In this document: positions 1-8,998 of the stretch, piece after piece | How the letters are laid out: each line of letters opens with the position of its first letter | How positions within the stretch are numbered: position 1 is the stretch's first letter | Origin: Lachnospiraceae bacterium | Lineage (GTDB): Bacteria; Bacillota; Clostridia; Lachnospirales; Lachnospiraceae | Length of the DNA stretch: 62,204 nt | Assembly: GCA_024404675.1 (NCBI GenBank) | Contig: JAKSPO010000010.1 | Coordinates: forward strand, 1 to 62,204 | Direction: 5' to 3' | The notes under the pieces: model-generated | Seen by the model: only the letters and a program-made list of their open reading frames with translations | Databases searched by the model: none | What the model was told of the DNA's origin: nothing | Translations under genes and position numbers: made by a program

Positions 1-101
1 ATATACCAAAAGAGCGAAGAGGTGGTAACCCCTTCACTCTATATATTACGAATTCTTATTTTATAGACGATGACAAATCGAGTTTTAAGGAGAGATATTA
101 A

Positions 102-359
102 ATGGATCTGAACAAGATTATTTCAAAAGTAGGCTCATCAATTGTAACTGTAACAGTATTTCTGTTTGCATTGTTTCTGATGATCAATTTTCCTACGGGC
201 TACTTCTTTGTCTGCCTGATTTTACCTATAGGTTTTATCATGATGACAGCAGGTATTCAAAATGAGTGTGAAGGTGACCGCAAAGTCGCCGCGAATATTG
301 GTTTAATCCTTGCAGCGGTGTACGCCACGTTTATCATGCTCGTCTACTTTCCTATATAA
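102..359 (+). CDS. small hypothetical membrane protein
   Basis: This 85-residue protein has three hydrophobic stretches, at about residues 14-30, 33-50 and 62-83, with a short charged linker (ECEGDRK) between the second and third, so it is probably a three-pass inner-membrane protein. An AAGGAG ribosome site lies seven bases before the ATG. I recognise no family and see no catalytic residues. It stands alone on the plus strand and the following 570 bases carry no convincing gene. It could be cargo of a mobile element whose remains border rpsI, but nothing in the protein itself shows this. Confidence 0.6.
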   Translation: MDLNKIISKVGSSIVTVTVFLFALFLMINFPTGYFFVCLILPIGFIMMTAGIQNECEGDRKVAANIGLILAAVYATFIMLVYFPI

Positions 360-880
360 GTTTAATCGCTACCGTACGGATCATGGCGCACCTATAGGTT
401 CGGCTCCCAGGTAAGGGAACGTTCTGATGAACTGAACTATGCAATTTTCAAGGTTCAATTTCGAGGTCTGTGAAATATCCCTCTAATGTATAGCCATCGA
501 GAAAGGCCATTTTGCTACACCCCCTGCAAAAAAAGTTGAAAAAATTTTATTTTGGCATGATTTTGTGTGACTTGACCGGCAGATTGGTTCATCCTCCATT
601 CCAATAGATGAACCCATAAGAATATACGAAATAGAAAAGATACGACGGAAGCCCTTCCGGAGATCACTCTGTTTCGAGCATAAAAAAATGACGCCCCGCA
701 GATCATCTGCAAGACGTCAATTGGTTCTCATCTGATATAAAATTTATGTAGAAATATGCACTGAAAATCGCACTGGAAATTGTCCCAAAAATTGTCCCAT
801 TTGCGAAAAAATGGGGGTTCTGACCACGCTTTGTCCACCGAATTTCAGGCAATTTCGTAACAAAATGGATGATTCAAAAA
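360..880. other. gene-poor intergenic region downstream of rpsI
   Basis: No convincing gene is visible. The minus strand carries a tandem GGGACAATTT TTGGGACAATTT motif at about 780-803, of a kind often seen near the ends of integrative elements, and a terminator-like hairpin at 678-720. A 65-codon minus-strand frame at 515-712 lacks a clear ribosome site and looks random. Confidence 0.4.
678..720 (-). terminator. terminator-like hairpin
   Basis: On the minus strand the arms TGACG/CGTCA and GCAGAT/ATCTGC form a nested hairpin followed by seven T. No gene that it would end is recognisable between here and the rpsI terminator, so it may serve as a back-up terminator or belong to a lost gene. 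Confidence 0.55.
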
Positions 881-919
881 CAAAAGAAAAAGTCCCGAAA
901 ACCCAGTGTTTTCGGGACT
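880..919 (-). terminator. rpsI terminator
   Basis: Minus-strand hairpin with arms AGTCCCGAAAAC and GTTTTCGGGACT and a four-base loop, followed by TTTTTCTTTTG. It lies 13 bases after the rpsI stop codon and ends the rplM-rpsI transcript. Confidence 0.85.
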
Positions 920-931
920 TGTAAGCAAATA

Positions 932-1330
932 TTATCTCTTAGAGAACTGAGGTGCTCTACGAGCTGCTTTGAGACCGTACTTCTTTCTTTCCTTCATACG
1001 AGCATCTCTCGTGAGGAAACCTGCCTTCTTGAGTGCAGGACGATTCTCGATGTCTGCCTTGCAAAGTGCACGAGCGATACCCTGACGGATAGCGCCTGCC
1101 TGACCGGAGAAACCGCCGCCGCGTACGGTAACGATAACATCATACTTGTCAGCAACACCAAGGAGTTCAAGAGGCTGACGTGCGATTACCTTAAGGGTAT
1201 CAAGGCCAAAAAAGTTGTCAAGCTCTTTCTTGTTAACAGTGAAGTTGCCCTTACCAGAAAGTAAATATACTCTGGCAACGCTGCTCTTACGTCTACCTGT
1301 TCCATAGAATTTGGAAGTATTCTTTGCCAT
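932..1330 (-). CDS. rpsI: 30S ribosomal protein S9
   Basis: S9 of the small ribosomal subunit; its C-terminal tail reaches the P-site tRNA. The 132 residues are full length, with the family start [14 protein letters not shown] near residue 8, the central [19 protein letters not shown] and the basic tail ending in FSKR. It follows rplM by 23 bases, the usual bacterial L13-S9 pair. The pair is transcribed from the consensus promoter at 1839-1867 and ended by the hairpin at 880-919. The 3' end of rpsI is a known integration site of some integrative elements, and the sequence just beyond it is gene-poor. Confidence 0.98.
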   Translation of the reverse strand: MAKNTSKFYGTGRRKSSVARVYLLSGKGNFTVNKKELDNFFGLDTLKVIARQPLELLGVADKYDVIVTVRGGGFSGQAGAIRQGIARALCKADIENRPALKKAGFLTRDARMKERKKYGLKAARRAPQFSKR

Positions 1331-1353
1331 ATTCGTAAATCTCCTTTCTAATA

Positions 1354-1782
1354 TTAGAACTTAAGCTCTTCAGGCTTCTGTGCTGCATGAGGATGCTCAG
1401 CTCCTGCATATACATGAAGCTTGGTAAGCATGCTTCTGCCAAGAGGTCCCTTCGGAAGCATACCCTTTACAGCAAGGGTAATAACATCAGTGGGCTTCTT
1501 TGCAAGCATCTCGCGGAGAGAGGTCTCTCTCATTCCGCCCGGATAATCAGAATGTGCATAGTAAATCTTCTGATCCATCTTCTTACCGGTAACCTTAATC
1601 TTCTCTGCATTGATAACGATGACATAATCACCGGTATCGATATGAGGGGTGTAAATCGGCTTGTTCTTTCCTCTCAAAACCTTTGCGATTTCGGAAGAAA
1701 CACGACCAAGGGTCTGACCAGCCGCATCAACAACGTACCATTTCTTTTCTACATCAGCGGTAGCTGCCATAAAACTCTTCAT
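1354..1782 (-). CDS. rplM: 50S ribosomal protein L13
   Basis: L13 is an early-assembling protein of the large subunit. The 142 residues are the normal bacterial length, with the family pattern [13 protein letters not shown] near residue 15, the [15 protein letters not shown] block and [12 protein letters not shown] perfect AGGAGG lies seven bases ahead of the chosen ATG, which gives the start MKSFMA. The gene has its own strong promoter and a leader of only about 50 bases, and is co-transcribed with rpsI. Its placement downstream of ecfT-truA is typical of Firmicutes. Confidence 0.98.
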   Translation of the reverse strand: MKSFMAATADVEKKWYVVDAAGQTLGRVSSEIAKVLRGKNKPIYTPHIDTGDYVIVINAEKIKVTGKKMDQKIYYAHSDYPGGMRETSLREMLAKKPTDVITLAVKGMLPKGPLGRSMLTKLHVYAGAEHPHAAQKPEELKF

Positions 1783-1838
1783 AGGTTTACCTCCTATTAG
1801 TTTATCTTTTCGTTCGACTTATTTCAGTCACTTTCCGC

Positions 1839-1867
1839 ATTATACTTGACGGAAAATGATATGTCAA
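1839..1867 (-). promoter_or_regulatory. sigma-A promoter of rplM-rpsI
   Basis: Minus-strand TTGACA (1862-1867), a 17-base spacer and TATAAT (1839-1844): a perfect consensus match, as expected for a highly expressed ribosomal gene pair. Confidence 0.92.
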
Positions 1868-1941
1868 CAGAAGTTTTCGGATTTTCCGGATATTTTTCTG
1901 CATTTTGTCATTTTATATGTGACTTTCGGTATTATTTTGTT

Positions 1942-2679
1942 TTATTTGTAGCGAATAAAGCAAAGTTTCAGACCGCAGGCCGGTGCTGTCGGTCCGGCGA
2001 ACGACCGATCCTTCGCCGAAAGAATGTCTGGCATCGATCCGGCATCGATTCTATGCAGTCCTGCAGCAAGCAGCGTCCCCGCAAAAATCCGAATCATATT
2101 ATACAAAAAGCCGTCACCTTCAACCGCAATCACAATATGCCCGTTCTGCTCGGTAACCTCCGCAAGGCTCACCGTACGAACCTTACTCTTCACCTGCGCA
2201 CCTGCCGCACAGAAGCTCGTAAAGTCATGCTCGCCGACGAAATCTTCGGCCATCCGTTTCATTGCCTCAATATCAAGCTTCTCCCGAACATAGTGCGCAT
2301 ATCGCGTCTCTAACGGATTGGCTACCGGTCCGGTTATGATATGATACTCGTAACGCTTGCTGTGCGCGTCAAACCGCGGATGGAACTCCGCCTCCGTCTC
2401 CTTCGAATCCATAACGCGGATATCCTCCGGCAGAAACGAATTCAAAGCGGGAGTATACCGCTCTCCGGGAATCGTTGCATTTGTGTCGAAAACAGCCACA
2501 TTTCCGAGTGCGTGCACTCCTGCGTCGGTGCGGCTTGCACCAATCAGCTCCACACTCTCCCCGGTCAGCTTCCCGATAGCATCCATTACACGCTGCTCCA
2601 CAGTTGGCATCCCCTCCTGCTTCTGCCAGCCGAAGTATGCGGTCCCGTCATATGCAATTGTTAACATAATTCGTTTCAT
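1942..2679 (-). CDS. truA: tRNA pseudouridine(38-40) synthase TruA
   Basis: TruA converts uridine to pseudouridine at positions 38-40 of tRNA anticodon arms. From the chosen ATG the protein is 245 residues, normal for the family. The catalytic Asp is D52 within GASRTDAGVHA, and the start MLTIAYDGTAYFGWQKQ is typical. The frame is open 41 codons further upstream, but the ATG at 2679 overlaps the ecfT stop as ATGA, which indicates translational coupling, and family homology starts there. The order ecfA-ecfT-truA after rplQ is the standard Firmicute arrangement. Confidence 0.95.
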   Translation of the reverse strand: MKRIMLTIAYDGTAYFGWQKQEGMPTVEQRVMDAIGKLTGESVELIGASRTDAGVHALGNVAVFDTNATIPGERYTPALNSFLPEDIRVMDSKETEAEFHPRFDAHSKRYEYHIITGPVANPLETRYAHYVREKLDIEAMKRMAEDFVGEHDFTSFCAAGAQVKSKVRTVSLAEVTEQNGHIVIAVEGDGFLYNMIRIFAGTLLAAGLHRIDAGSMPDILSAKDRSFAGPTAPACGLKLCFIRYK

Positions 2680-3476
2680 ATCCACCTGCGCAATACAATA
2701 ATCAAAGCCAAATACACGAAGAGGTAGGCAAATGCCAGATAATCCCTCATATGAAACTGAAGCGGATGCAGCTTTGTTCGCCCCGCACCACCGTTGTAAC
2801 AACGCGCTTCCATCGCCATCGCAAGGTCAAATGCTCTCCGGAACGCAGATATCAGCAGCGGAACGAAAATCGGGATCATTGCTTTAGCTCTCGTAAAGAT
2901 ACCGCCGCTCTCAAAATCCGCACCACGCGCCTGCTGCGCCTTCATGATCTTATCGGTCTCCTCTAAAAGGATCGGTATGAAACGAAGGGCAATCGACATC
3001 ATCATCGCAATATCGTGAACGGGAACCTTGACCCATTTTAGCGGCTTCATCAGGCTCTCTAAGCCATCCGTCAGCTGCATCGGCGTCGTCGTAAAGGTCA
3101 GAATGGACGAACCGAATATAAGAAGGATCAGACGAAGTCCCACGAAAGCACCGCGGTACAGACCTTCCTTTGTGATCTTAAAGATCCAGAACTTCACAAG
3201 TATATCACCGGGTGTCAGGAAGAAATTGAAAAGGACGGTGAAGCACAGAAGAAAGAGAATCGGCTTCAGACCTCTTAGAATATATCGAACCGGCACCTTC
3301 GACAGAAATACGATTCCGCCGATAAAGGCAATCGCAGCAATAAAGCCGTAAAATGTATCAAACAGGAACAGACTCACCAGATAGACCATCGTGCCGACAA
3401 GCTTGACACGCGGATCCAGTCTGTGAATCAGAGATGCGCTTGGATAATATTGTCCGATCGTAATCTCTCTTAACAT
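2676..3476 (-). CDS. ecfT: energy-coupling factor transporter transmembrane protein EcfT
   Basis: EcfT is the membrane scaffold of ECF vitamin importers. It couples the EcfA ATPases to interchangeable substrate-binding S components. The 266 residues contain about five hydrophobic segments (near 30-50, 55-70, 85-105, 115-135 and 240-262) and the two Ala-Arg-Gly-type coupling motifs, visible as QQARGADF and the similar AMEARCYNGG. It lies five bases after the EcfA stop and overlaps truA by ATGA. No S component is encoded nearby, consistent with a shared group II ECF module whose S proteins are elsewhere. Confidence 0.93.
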   Translation of the reverse strand: MLREITIGQYYPSASLIHRLDPRVKLVGTMVYLVSLFLFDTFYGFIAAIAFIGGIVFLSKVPVRYILRGLKPILFLLCFTVLFNFFLTPGDILVKFWIFKITKEGLYRGAFVGLRLILLIFGSSILTFTTTPMQLTDGLESLMKPLKWVKVPVHDIAMMMSIALRFIPILLEETDKIMKAQQARGADFESGGIFTRAKAMIPIFVPLLISAFRRAFDLAMAMEARCYNGGAGRTKLHPLQFHMRDYLAFAYLFVYLALIIVLRRWI

Positions 3477-3481
3477 GCTCC

Positions 3482-5263
3482 TTAGAAATCTCCTTTAAGT
3501 GATAATGCCCGATACACCTCTGATACGGTGATAAACTCCGACTTCGGTGCGCTGGCCTGCGGAAACAGCTCCCGCATAATATAAGTTACCTGCGGCGCAC
3601 CAAGTCCGATACGCTCAAGCTCCTCCACATGGGTAAAAACAACGCTTGGCTTACCCGCATATAAAAGCGAGCCCTTATCCATAACATGGACCCAGTCCGC
3701 ATAACGCGCCACATCCTCCATGCTGTGAGAAACCAAAACAACCGTGATTCCTGCTTCCTCATGGATTCTTTTAATCTCCGCGAGAATCTCGTCGCGTCCC
3801 TTCGGATCAAGTCCTGCGGTCGGCTCATCGAGAATCAATACCTCCGGGCGCATCGCAAGAACACCTGCAATCGCCACACGCCTCTTCTGTCCGCCGGAAA
3901 GCTCCATCGGAGAGTCGTTCCAAAGCTCCTCATCAACATGGGTAAGTCTGAGGGCTTCCTTTGCGCGAAGTAACTGCTCTTCCTCGGAAAGCTTCTGGTT
4001 CTTCGGTCCGAAACATACATCACGAAGAATCGTCGATTCAAAAAGCTGGTGCTCCGGGTACTGAAATACAAGACCGACTCTGCTTCTTAAAAGTCGTCTG
4101 TCGTACTGCTCGCCGTTAATATCCTCGCCCTTAAACAAAACCTTACCGCCAGTCGGCTTCTCAAGACCGTTCAGAAGCTGAATCAGGGTCGACTTGCCGG
4201 ATCCGGTATGACCGATCAGGCACACAAACTCACCCTTTCTGATCTGGAGCGAAACATTCTTCACGGCCTGCTTCTCATACGCCGTATTGGGTGAATAGGT
4301 ATATGAAACATCGGCAATCTCGATAAGCGGAGCCTCATCCTCGGAAAGCTTCGTAACGGAAGTCTCCACCTCTTTCGGAAGCCTTTCGTACGGATCTGTC
4401 ACACGATACGCTTCAGGAAGTGCCCTGTAAGCCTCTACAAACTCCTCTGCGGAAAGAATTCCCTTCGGAAGGGGAATTCCCCCCTCTCTCAGCTTATGCG
4501 CAAGAATTGTGGCTTGTGGTGCGTCAAGGCCAAGCTCCGCGAGCTCATCGAGTCTCGAGAAGATCTCCCGAGGCGTTCCCTGCATCGCAATACGGCCGCG
4601 TTCCATAACAATCACACGGTCAGCCTTTGTAACCTCGCTCATATAGTGCGTAATCAGAATAACCGTGATGCCTTCCTCGCGGTTCAGTCGCTGAACGGTA
4701 TCAAGCACCTCTTTACGTCCCGTCGGATCAAGCATTGCCGTAGGCTCATCAAGGATGATACACTCCGGCTTCATCGCCATAATGCCAGCAACCGCGATAC
4801 GCTGCTTCTGCCCGCCGGAAAGCTTGTTCGGCGAGTCCTTCCTGCGATCGTACATCCCTACGGAGCGAAGGCTTTCCTCTACACGCTTGATCATCTCCTC
4901 ACGCGGAACGCCAAGGTTCTCAGGGCCAAATGCCACATCGTCCTCCACAACGGTCGCAATAATCTGGTTGTCCGGATTCTGGAATACCATACCGGCTGAT
5001 TTGCGGATATCAAAAAGAAGCTCCTCGTTCTTCGTATCCATACCGCACACAAGCACAGTTCCCTCTGTCGGCACTAAAAGCGCATTGATATGCTTCGCCA
5101 TCGTGGATTTGCCGGAGCCGTTATGACCTAAGATGGCTATAAACTGCCCTTTTTCAATATCGAGGTCGACCTCATCGATTGCACGCTTTGCACCGATCGG
5201 ATCACCGTTCTCGTCGTGACGCTGATACTCATAGATCAGCTTCTCTGCAGATACGATACCCAT
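3482..5263 (-). CDS. ecfA: fused ECF transporter ATPase (EcfA1-EcfA2 in one chain)
   Basis: A single 593-residue chain contains two complete ABC ATPase domains. Domain 1 has Walker A GHNGSGKST at 46-54, signature LSGG at 148-151 and Walker B IILDEP at 169-174. Domain 2 has GHTGSGKST at 351-359, LSGG at 455-458 and LILDEP at 476-481. The two are joined by a linker at roughly 270-312. In most Firmicutes EcfA1 and EcfA2 are separate adjacent genes that form a heterodimer, so here the pair is fused. Both halves keep the motifs needed for ATP hydrolysis. With EcfT it powers uptake of vitamins or metals through S components encoded elsewhere. Confidence 0.93.
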   Translation of the reverse strand: MGIVSAEKLIYEYQRHDENGDPIGAKRAIDEVDLDIEKGQFIAILGHNGSGKSTMAKHINALLVPTEGTVLVCGMDTKNEELLFDIRKSAGMVFQNPDNQIIATVVEDDVAFGPENLGVPREEMIKRVEESLRSVGMYDRRKDSPNKLSGGQKQRIAVAGIMAMKPECIILDEPTAMLDPTGRKEVLDTVQRLNREEGITVILITHYMSEVTKADRVIVMERGRIAMQGTPREIFSRLDELAELGLDAPQATILAHKLREGGIPLPKGILSAEEFVEAYRALPEAYRVTDPYERLPKEVETSVTKLSEDEAPLIEIADVSYTYSPNTAYEKQAVKNVSLQIRKGEFVCLIGHTGSGKSTLIQLLNGLEKPTGGKVLFKGEDINGEQYDRRLLRSRVGLVFQYPEHQLFESTILRDVCFGPKNQKLSEEEQLLRAKEALRLTHVDEELWNDSPMELSGGQKRRVAIAGVLAMRPEVLILDEPTAGLDPKGRDEILAEIKRIHEEAGITVVLVSHSMEDVARYADWVHVMDKGSLLYAGKPSVVFTHVEELERIGLGAPQVTYIMRELFPQASAPKSEFITVSEVYRALSLKGDF

Positions 5264-5296
5264 AATAGCTCCTTTCCCTTTTATCGCGAGATGTGA

Positions 5297-5327
5297 AAAC
5301 AGCGTAGCCGTTTCCGGCTACGCTGCT
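5297..5327 (-). terminator. hairpin between rplQ and ecfA
   Basis: Inverted repeat AGCGTAGCCG (5301-5310) and CGGCTACGCT (5315-5324) with a four-base loop. On the minus strand it is followed by TGTTTTC, a weak U tract, so it may only partly end the ribosomal transcript and let some read into ecfA. Confidence 0.65.
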
Positions 5328-5344
5328 GTAATAATCAAAGAATT

Positions 5345-5878
5345 CTATACAAGCTCGATAAGAACTTCCATAGCTGCGTCACCCTTACGAGGGCCAATCT
5401 TTACGATTCTGGTGTAACCACCCTTACGATCAGCATACTTAGGTCCGATCTCATCAAACATCTTAGCAATAAGATCAACTTCCTTGATTGCCTTTCTTCC
5501 CTTCAGCTCGGTATCCATCTTGGTAACCGGGTAGAAGAAAGCCATCATCTCTCTTCTGGCATGAAGTCTGGAAGCCTTGTCCTTCTTGATGGTCTTCTGT
5601 ACTTCATCAAATACATCAACCTTCTTACCGTTAACAACTTCCTTTACTCTCTTGCCATCTTTATCCTTACGAGCAACCTTGCCGGTAACCGTTACAGTCT
5701 CGTAATTGTCCTTCTCCTTAGCTGCAAGAGTAATGTACTTTTCAGCAATTCTGCGAATTTCCTTAGCTCTGGCTTCGGTGGTAACAATCTTACCATTGGA
5801 CAAAAGAGCGGTAACCTGGTTTCTCAACAATGCTTTTCTCTGACTTGAAGTCTTTCCAAGTTTTCTGTAGCCTGCCAT
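5345..5878 (-). CDS. rplQ: 50S ribosomal protein L17 (long form)
   Basis: L17 sits near the peptide exit tunnel of the large subunit. The start MAGYRKLGKTSSQRKALLRN and the end GDAAMEVLIELV are canonical, but the protein is 177 residues rather than the usual 113-130. The extra length is a lysine-rich segment at about residues 62-100, within what is normally a short loop. An in-frame ATG four codons upstream is part of the GGAGG ribosome site, so the start at 5878 is preferred. It is the last ribosomal gene of the alpha operon and follows rpoA by 51 bases. Confidence 0.95.
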   Translation of the reverse strand: MAGYRKLGKTSSQRKALLRNQVTALLSNGKIVTTEARAKEIRRIAEKYITLAAKEKDNYETVTVTGKVARKDKDGKRVKEVVNGKKVDVFDEVQKTIKKDKASRLHARREMMAFFYPVTKMDTELKGRKAIKEVDLIAKMFDEIGPKYADRKGGYTRIVKIGPRKGDAAMEVLIELV

Positions 5879-5929
5879 GTTAACCTCCATCTGCCGTCAA
5901 ATGCGGCACCTATTTAGTAATGACGAATA

Positions 5930-6889
5930 TTATTCATCGCCTAAGTTCAAAGACAATCCAAGCTCTTTCAACTTGGAAAGTACTTCCTCAAGAGACTTAC
6001 GACCAAGGTTACGAACCTTCATCATGTCCTCGGAAGTCTTGTTTGTCAACTCTTCAACAGTGTTGATACCAGCTCTCTTAAGGCAGTTGTAAGAACGAAC
6101 GGAAAGCTCAAGCTCATCGATATTCATCTCAAGAACCTTCTCCTTCTCGTTGGTAACGCTCTCAACCATAACCTCAGCGGTCTTAGCACTCTCGGACAAG
6201 TCAATAAACAGATTCAAATGCTCACTGAGCACTTTTGCAGCAAGGCTTACAGCCTCATCGGGAGCAAGGGTACCGTTGGTGTAAACATCAAGGGTAAGCT
6301 TGTCGTAGTCGGTAACCTGACCAACACGGGTATTTTCAACCGTAAGGTTTACTCTCTCTACAGGAGTATAGATAGAATCGATAGCGATAACACCAATCGG
6401 TGTATCCTCTTTCTTATTCTTATCGGAACTGATGTAGCCTCTGCCCTTTGTGATGGTAAGCTCAGCATAAAGCTTGCTGTCAGCACCGCCGTTCAGAGTT
6501 GCAATAACCTGATCGGGGTTCATAATTTCAATATCGGAATCAGCGTGGATATCGCGTGCGCAAACCACACCTTCTCCGGAGAACTCAATGTAAGCGGTCT
6601 TGGGCTCATTCGAATCACTGCTGTTCTTAATTGCAAGACTCTTAATGTTCATAATGATTTCGGTTACATCCTCCATAACACCGGGGATGCAGCTGAGCTC
6701 ATGAACAACGCCGTCAATCTTCACCTGACTTACAGCAGCGCCGGGCAGGGAAGAAAGCATAATTCTTCTGAGAGAATTACCCAATGTTGTACCATAGCCT
6801 CTCTCAAGAGGTTCAACAACAAAACGGCCATACTTCTTATCTTCGGAAATCTCTGCAATTTCAATCCTAGGCTTCTCAAAATCAAACAT
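5930..6889 (-). CDS. rpoA: DNA-directed RNA polymerase subunit alpha
   Basis: The alpha subunit dimerises to start RNA polymerase assembly and its C-terminal domain contacts upstream promoter DNA and activators. The 319 residues are full length. The N-terminal domain includes [20 protein letters not shown] near residues 33-52. The C-terminal helix-hairpin-helix domain at about 250-315 contains [13 protein letters not shown] and [12 protein letters not shown]. It lies between rpsD and rplQ as in nearly all bacteria. Confidence 0.98.
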   Translation of the reverse strand: MFDFEKPRIEIAEISEDKKYGRFVVEPLERGYGTTLGNSLRRIMLSSLPGAAVSQVKIDGVVHELSCIPGVMEDVTEIIMNIKSLAIKNSSDSNEPKTAYIEFSGEGVVCARDIHADSDIEIMNPDQVIATLNGGADSKLYAELTITKGRGYISSDKNKKEDTPIGVIAIDSIYTPVERVNLTVENTRVGQVTDYDKLTLDVYTNGTLAPDEAVSLAAKVLSEHLNLFIDLSESAKTAEVMVESVTNEKEKVLEMNIDELELSVRSYNCLKRAGINTVEELTNKTSEDMMKVRNLGRKSLEEVLSKLKELGLSLNLGDE

Positions 6890-6928
6890 TTGCGCCCCTC
6901 CTTCTGGGTATAACCGTTATATTCCGTA

Positions 6929-7531
6929 TTATTTGGAATACAACTCGACAATAAGCACCTCGTTAACCGGAACATCAATCTGATCTCTGGTAGGATAAGC
7001 CTCAACAGTACCGCTAAGGTTCTCAGCATCAGCAACAAGCCATGCCGGAACTGCTCTGCCGGAGGTTACCTCAAGGATGTCCTTGAATCTCTGAGCAGCC
7101 TTTCTCTTAGCCTTCTCACAGATAGCAATGGAATCGCCGGGCTTTACGGAATAAGAAGGAATGTTTACGCACTTGCCATTAACCAATACGTGCTTGTGGT
7201 CAACGATCTGACGAGCCTCCTGACGGGTTCTTGCAAAACCAAGACGGAAGATAATGTTATCAAGTCTGGTCTCAAGAATGATCATCAGGTTCTCACCGGT
7301 CGTACCATTCTTCATCTTCTTAGCTTTCTCGAAATTGTTGCGGAAAGGCTTCTCAAGTACACCGTAGATGAACTTAGCCTTCTGCTTCTCACGAAGCTGC
7401 ATACCATATTCGCTAACCTTCTTGCCTGCTCTTGCATTTGCACGGTTAGACTTCTTATCAATACCGATTACGGAAGGTTCAATACCCAGTGAACGGCATC
7501 TCTTTAAAACAGGACCCATCTCTCTAGCCAT
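6929..7531 (-). CDS. rpsD: 30S ribosomal protein S4
   Basis: S4 is a primary 16S rRNA binder, an assembly nucleator and in many bacteria a translational repressor. The 200 residues include the S4 RNA-binding domain near 90-150 ([20 protein letters not shown] and [18 protein letters not shown]). There is no zinc-binding cysteine cluster at the N terminus, so this is the zinc-independent form. In Bacillus the gene stands alone, while here it is in the alpha operon between rpsK and rpoA, as in many clostridia. Confidence 0.97.
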   Translation of the reverse strand: MAREMGPVLKRCRSLGIEPSVIGIDKKSNRANARAGKKVSEYGMQLREKQKAKFIYGVLEKPFRNNFEKAKKMKNGTTGENLMIILETRLDNIIFRLGFARTRQEARQIVDHKHVLVNGKCVNIPSYSVKPGDSIAICEKAKRKAAQRFKDILEVTSGRAVPAWLVADAENLSGTVEAYPTRDQIDVPVNEVLIVELYSK

Positions 7532-7551
7532 AGTTTATATTCCCTCCTTAA

Positions 7552-7956
7552 TCAGACTCTACGACGCTTAGGCGGTCTGCAACCATTGTGCGGAACCGGG
7601 GTAACGTCCTTAATACTCGTAACATCAATACCACATGCCTGAAGAGCACGGATTGCAGCCTCACGGCCGGAACCGGGTCCCTTAACCATAACGTCAACGG
7701 ACTTCAAACCGTGCGGTACAGCTGCCTTTGCAGCGGTCTCAGCTGCCATCTGAGCAGCGTAAGGGGTAGACTTTCTGGAACCACGGAAACCGAGGCCACC
7801 AGCACTTGCCCAAGAGATTGCGTTACCTTCTGCATCAGTCAGGGTAACAATTGTATTATTAAAGGAAGACTGGATATGTGCCTGACCGTGATCAACGTTC
7901 TTCTTGACACGCTTCTTAGCTCCCTTTTTCGCCGCAGCTACTAATTTCTTAGCCAT
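7552..7956 (-). CDS. rpsK: 30S ribosomal protein S11
   Basis: S11 lines the platform of the small subunit near the E site and the mRNA Shine-Dalgarno helix. The 134 residues hold the typical basic N terminus ([20 protein letters not shown]), the central [17 protein letters not shown] and the C-terminal [10 protein letters not shown]. The frame is open one codon upstream through a GTG, but GGAGG is seven bases ahead of the ATG at 7956, which is preferred. It sits between rpsM and rpsD. Confidence 0.97.
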   Translation of the reverse strand: MAKKLVAAAKKGAKKRVKKNVDHGQAHIQSSFNNTIVTLTDAEGNAISWASAGGLGFRGSRKSTPYAAQMAAETAAKAAVPHGLKSVDVMVKGPGSGREAAIRALQACGIDVTSIKDVTPVPHNGCRPPKRRRV

Positions 7957-7990
7957 CACGAAACCTCCTATAAGTTTTCACAAAGTTTAA

Positions 7991-8359
7991 TTATTTCTTC
8001 TTGTTTGCAACAGTACGCTTCGGACCCTTACGAGTTCTAGCATTGGTCTTGGTCTTCTGTCCACGAACAGGAAGTCCCTTTCTGTGACGTACTCCTCTGT
8101 AGCAACCGATTTCCTGAAGTCTCTTGATGTTCAGGGCAATTTCTCTCTTCAAATCACCTTCTACCATCATTGTTTCATCAATGACAGCGGCAATTCTCTT
8201 AACCTCATCGTCAGTCAAATCACGAACACGAGTATCCGGATTAACCTCAGCCTGAGCCAAGATGCGATTGGAACTTACTCTACCGATACCATAGATATAA
8301 GTGAGACCAATCTCGACACGTTTCTCTCTCGGTAAATCAACACCACTGATACGAGCCAT
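7991..8359 (-). CDS. rpsM: 30S ribosomal protein S13
   Basis: S13 forms part of the small-subunit head and the intersubunit bridges. The 122 residues begin [21 protein letters not shown] and end in the basic [11 protein letters not shown] tail, with the internal helix-two-turn-helix [16 protein letters not shown]. The ribosome site CGGAGG lies nine bases upstream. Unusually, about 346 bases of highly folded sequence separate it from rpmJ, and an internal promoter is present there, so rpsM starts a separate transcription unit with rpsK-rpsD-rpoA-rplQ. Confidence 0.97.
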   Translation of the reverse strand: MARISGVDLPREKRVEIGLTYIYGIGRVSSNRILAQAEVNPDTRVRDLTDDEVKRIAAVIDETMMVEGDLKREIALNIKRLQEIGCYRGVRHRKGLPVRGQKTKTNARTRKGPKRTVANKKK

Positions 8360-8705
8360 GTACTAAATTCCTCCGTAAATAATTATTCTCTGGGCTTAAT
8401 GCCCGGGACGTATGTCCCCGGGAGTACTCTCCCTGCCGGCCTGAACCGGCTCAGCCGCTTTAAAATGTGACAGCCCGAATTACCTCGGAACCGAAAGCCT
8501 TGCGTATAATGACCGCCAGACTAAAGCAAAGTCGTCTCTCCTGACGTGACGCTCCTTGCCCACACTATCACAATTTGTGCCGCTTCTTTCAAAACGGCGA
8601 GTCATCTTATGGGTTAATAAGACGACGATTGTAACACAAAAAGCAAGTGCTGTTCTATAGAGCACAACAATACTCATACGAACAACATATCAAGTATTGT
8701 TGATA
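8360..8705 (-). promoter_or_regulatory. long structured leader between rpmJ and rpsM with internal promoter
   Basis: This 346-base gap in the ribosomal operon has no gene. On the minus strand an extended -10 element TGTTACAAT (8628-8636) probably starts a leader of about 260 bases. Several hairpins are visible near its 3' end: CCCGGG GACATACGT CCCGGG, GGGC ATTAA GCCC and GCCGGTTCAGGCCGGC, just before the rpsM ribosome site. The position is right for an autoregulatory ribosomal protein leader, for instance one bound by S4 or S13, but I do not recognise a known leader motif. Confidence 0.55.
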
Positions 8706-8819
8706 TTAGCCTTGTCTCTGTTTGTGTCTCGGGTTCTCACAAATGATCATGATGTTCCCTTTTCTCTTAATGATTTTGCACTTTTCGCAAATGGGCTTTA
8801 CTGAAGATCTAACTTTCAT
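8706..8819 (-). CDS. rpmJ: 50S ribosomal protein L36 (zinc-binding form)
   Basis: The smallest large-subunit protein, 37 residues: [20 protein letters not shown] at the N terminus and [10 protein letters not shown] at the end. C11, C14, C27 and H32 form the zinc site, so this is the zinc-dependent (C+) form. An upstream in-frame ATG exists, but GGAG lies eight bases ahead of the start given. The usual infA-rpmJ adjacency is broken here by a VanZ-like gene. Confidence 0.97.
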   Translation of the reverse strand: MKVRSSVKPICEKCKIIKRKGNIMIICENPRHKQRQG

Positions 8820-8998
8820 TAGTTCATACACTCCTTTCCTCGAAAAAAGTCCGTTTACTATTGTAGCAGAGGGTTTGGCAAATTGCAAGCGTTATTTTCC
8901 ATAAAAACTAACGTTTTTTAAGGTATTTTGTTGTGTTTTTGCATTTCCCGGAACTCTTGCTCTTAAAACCACTCAGAAATCGCTTCCAAGTCAGTTGC

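Noticed and set aside
515-712. A minus-strand 65-codon frame
   Set aside because: It has no clear ribosome site, overlaps a terminator hairpin and its composition looks random.
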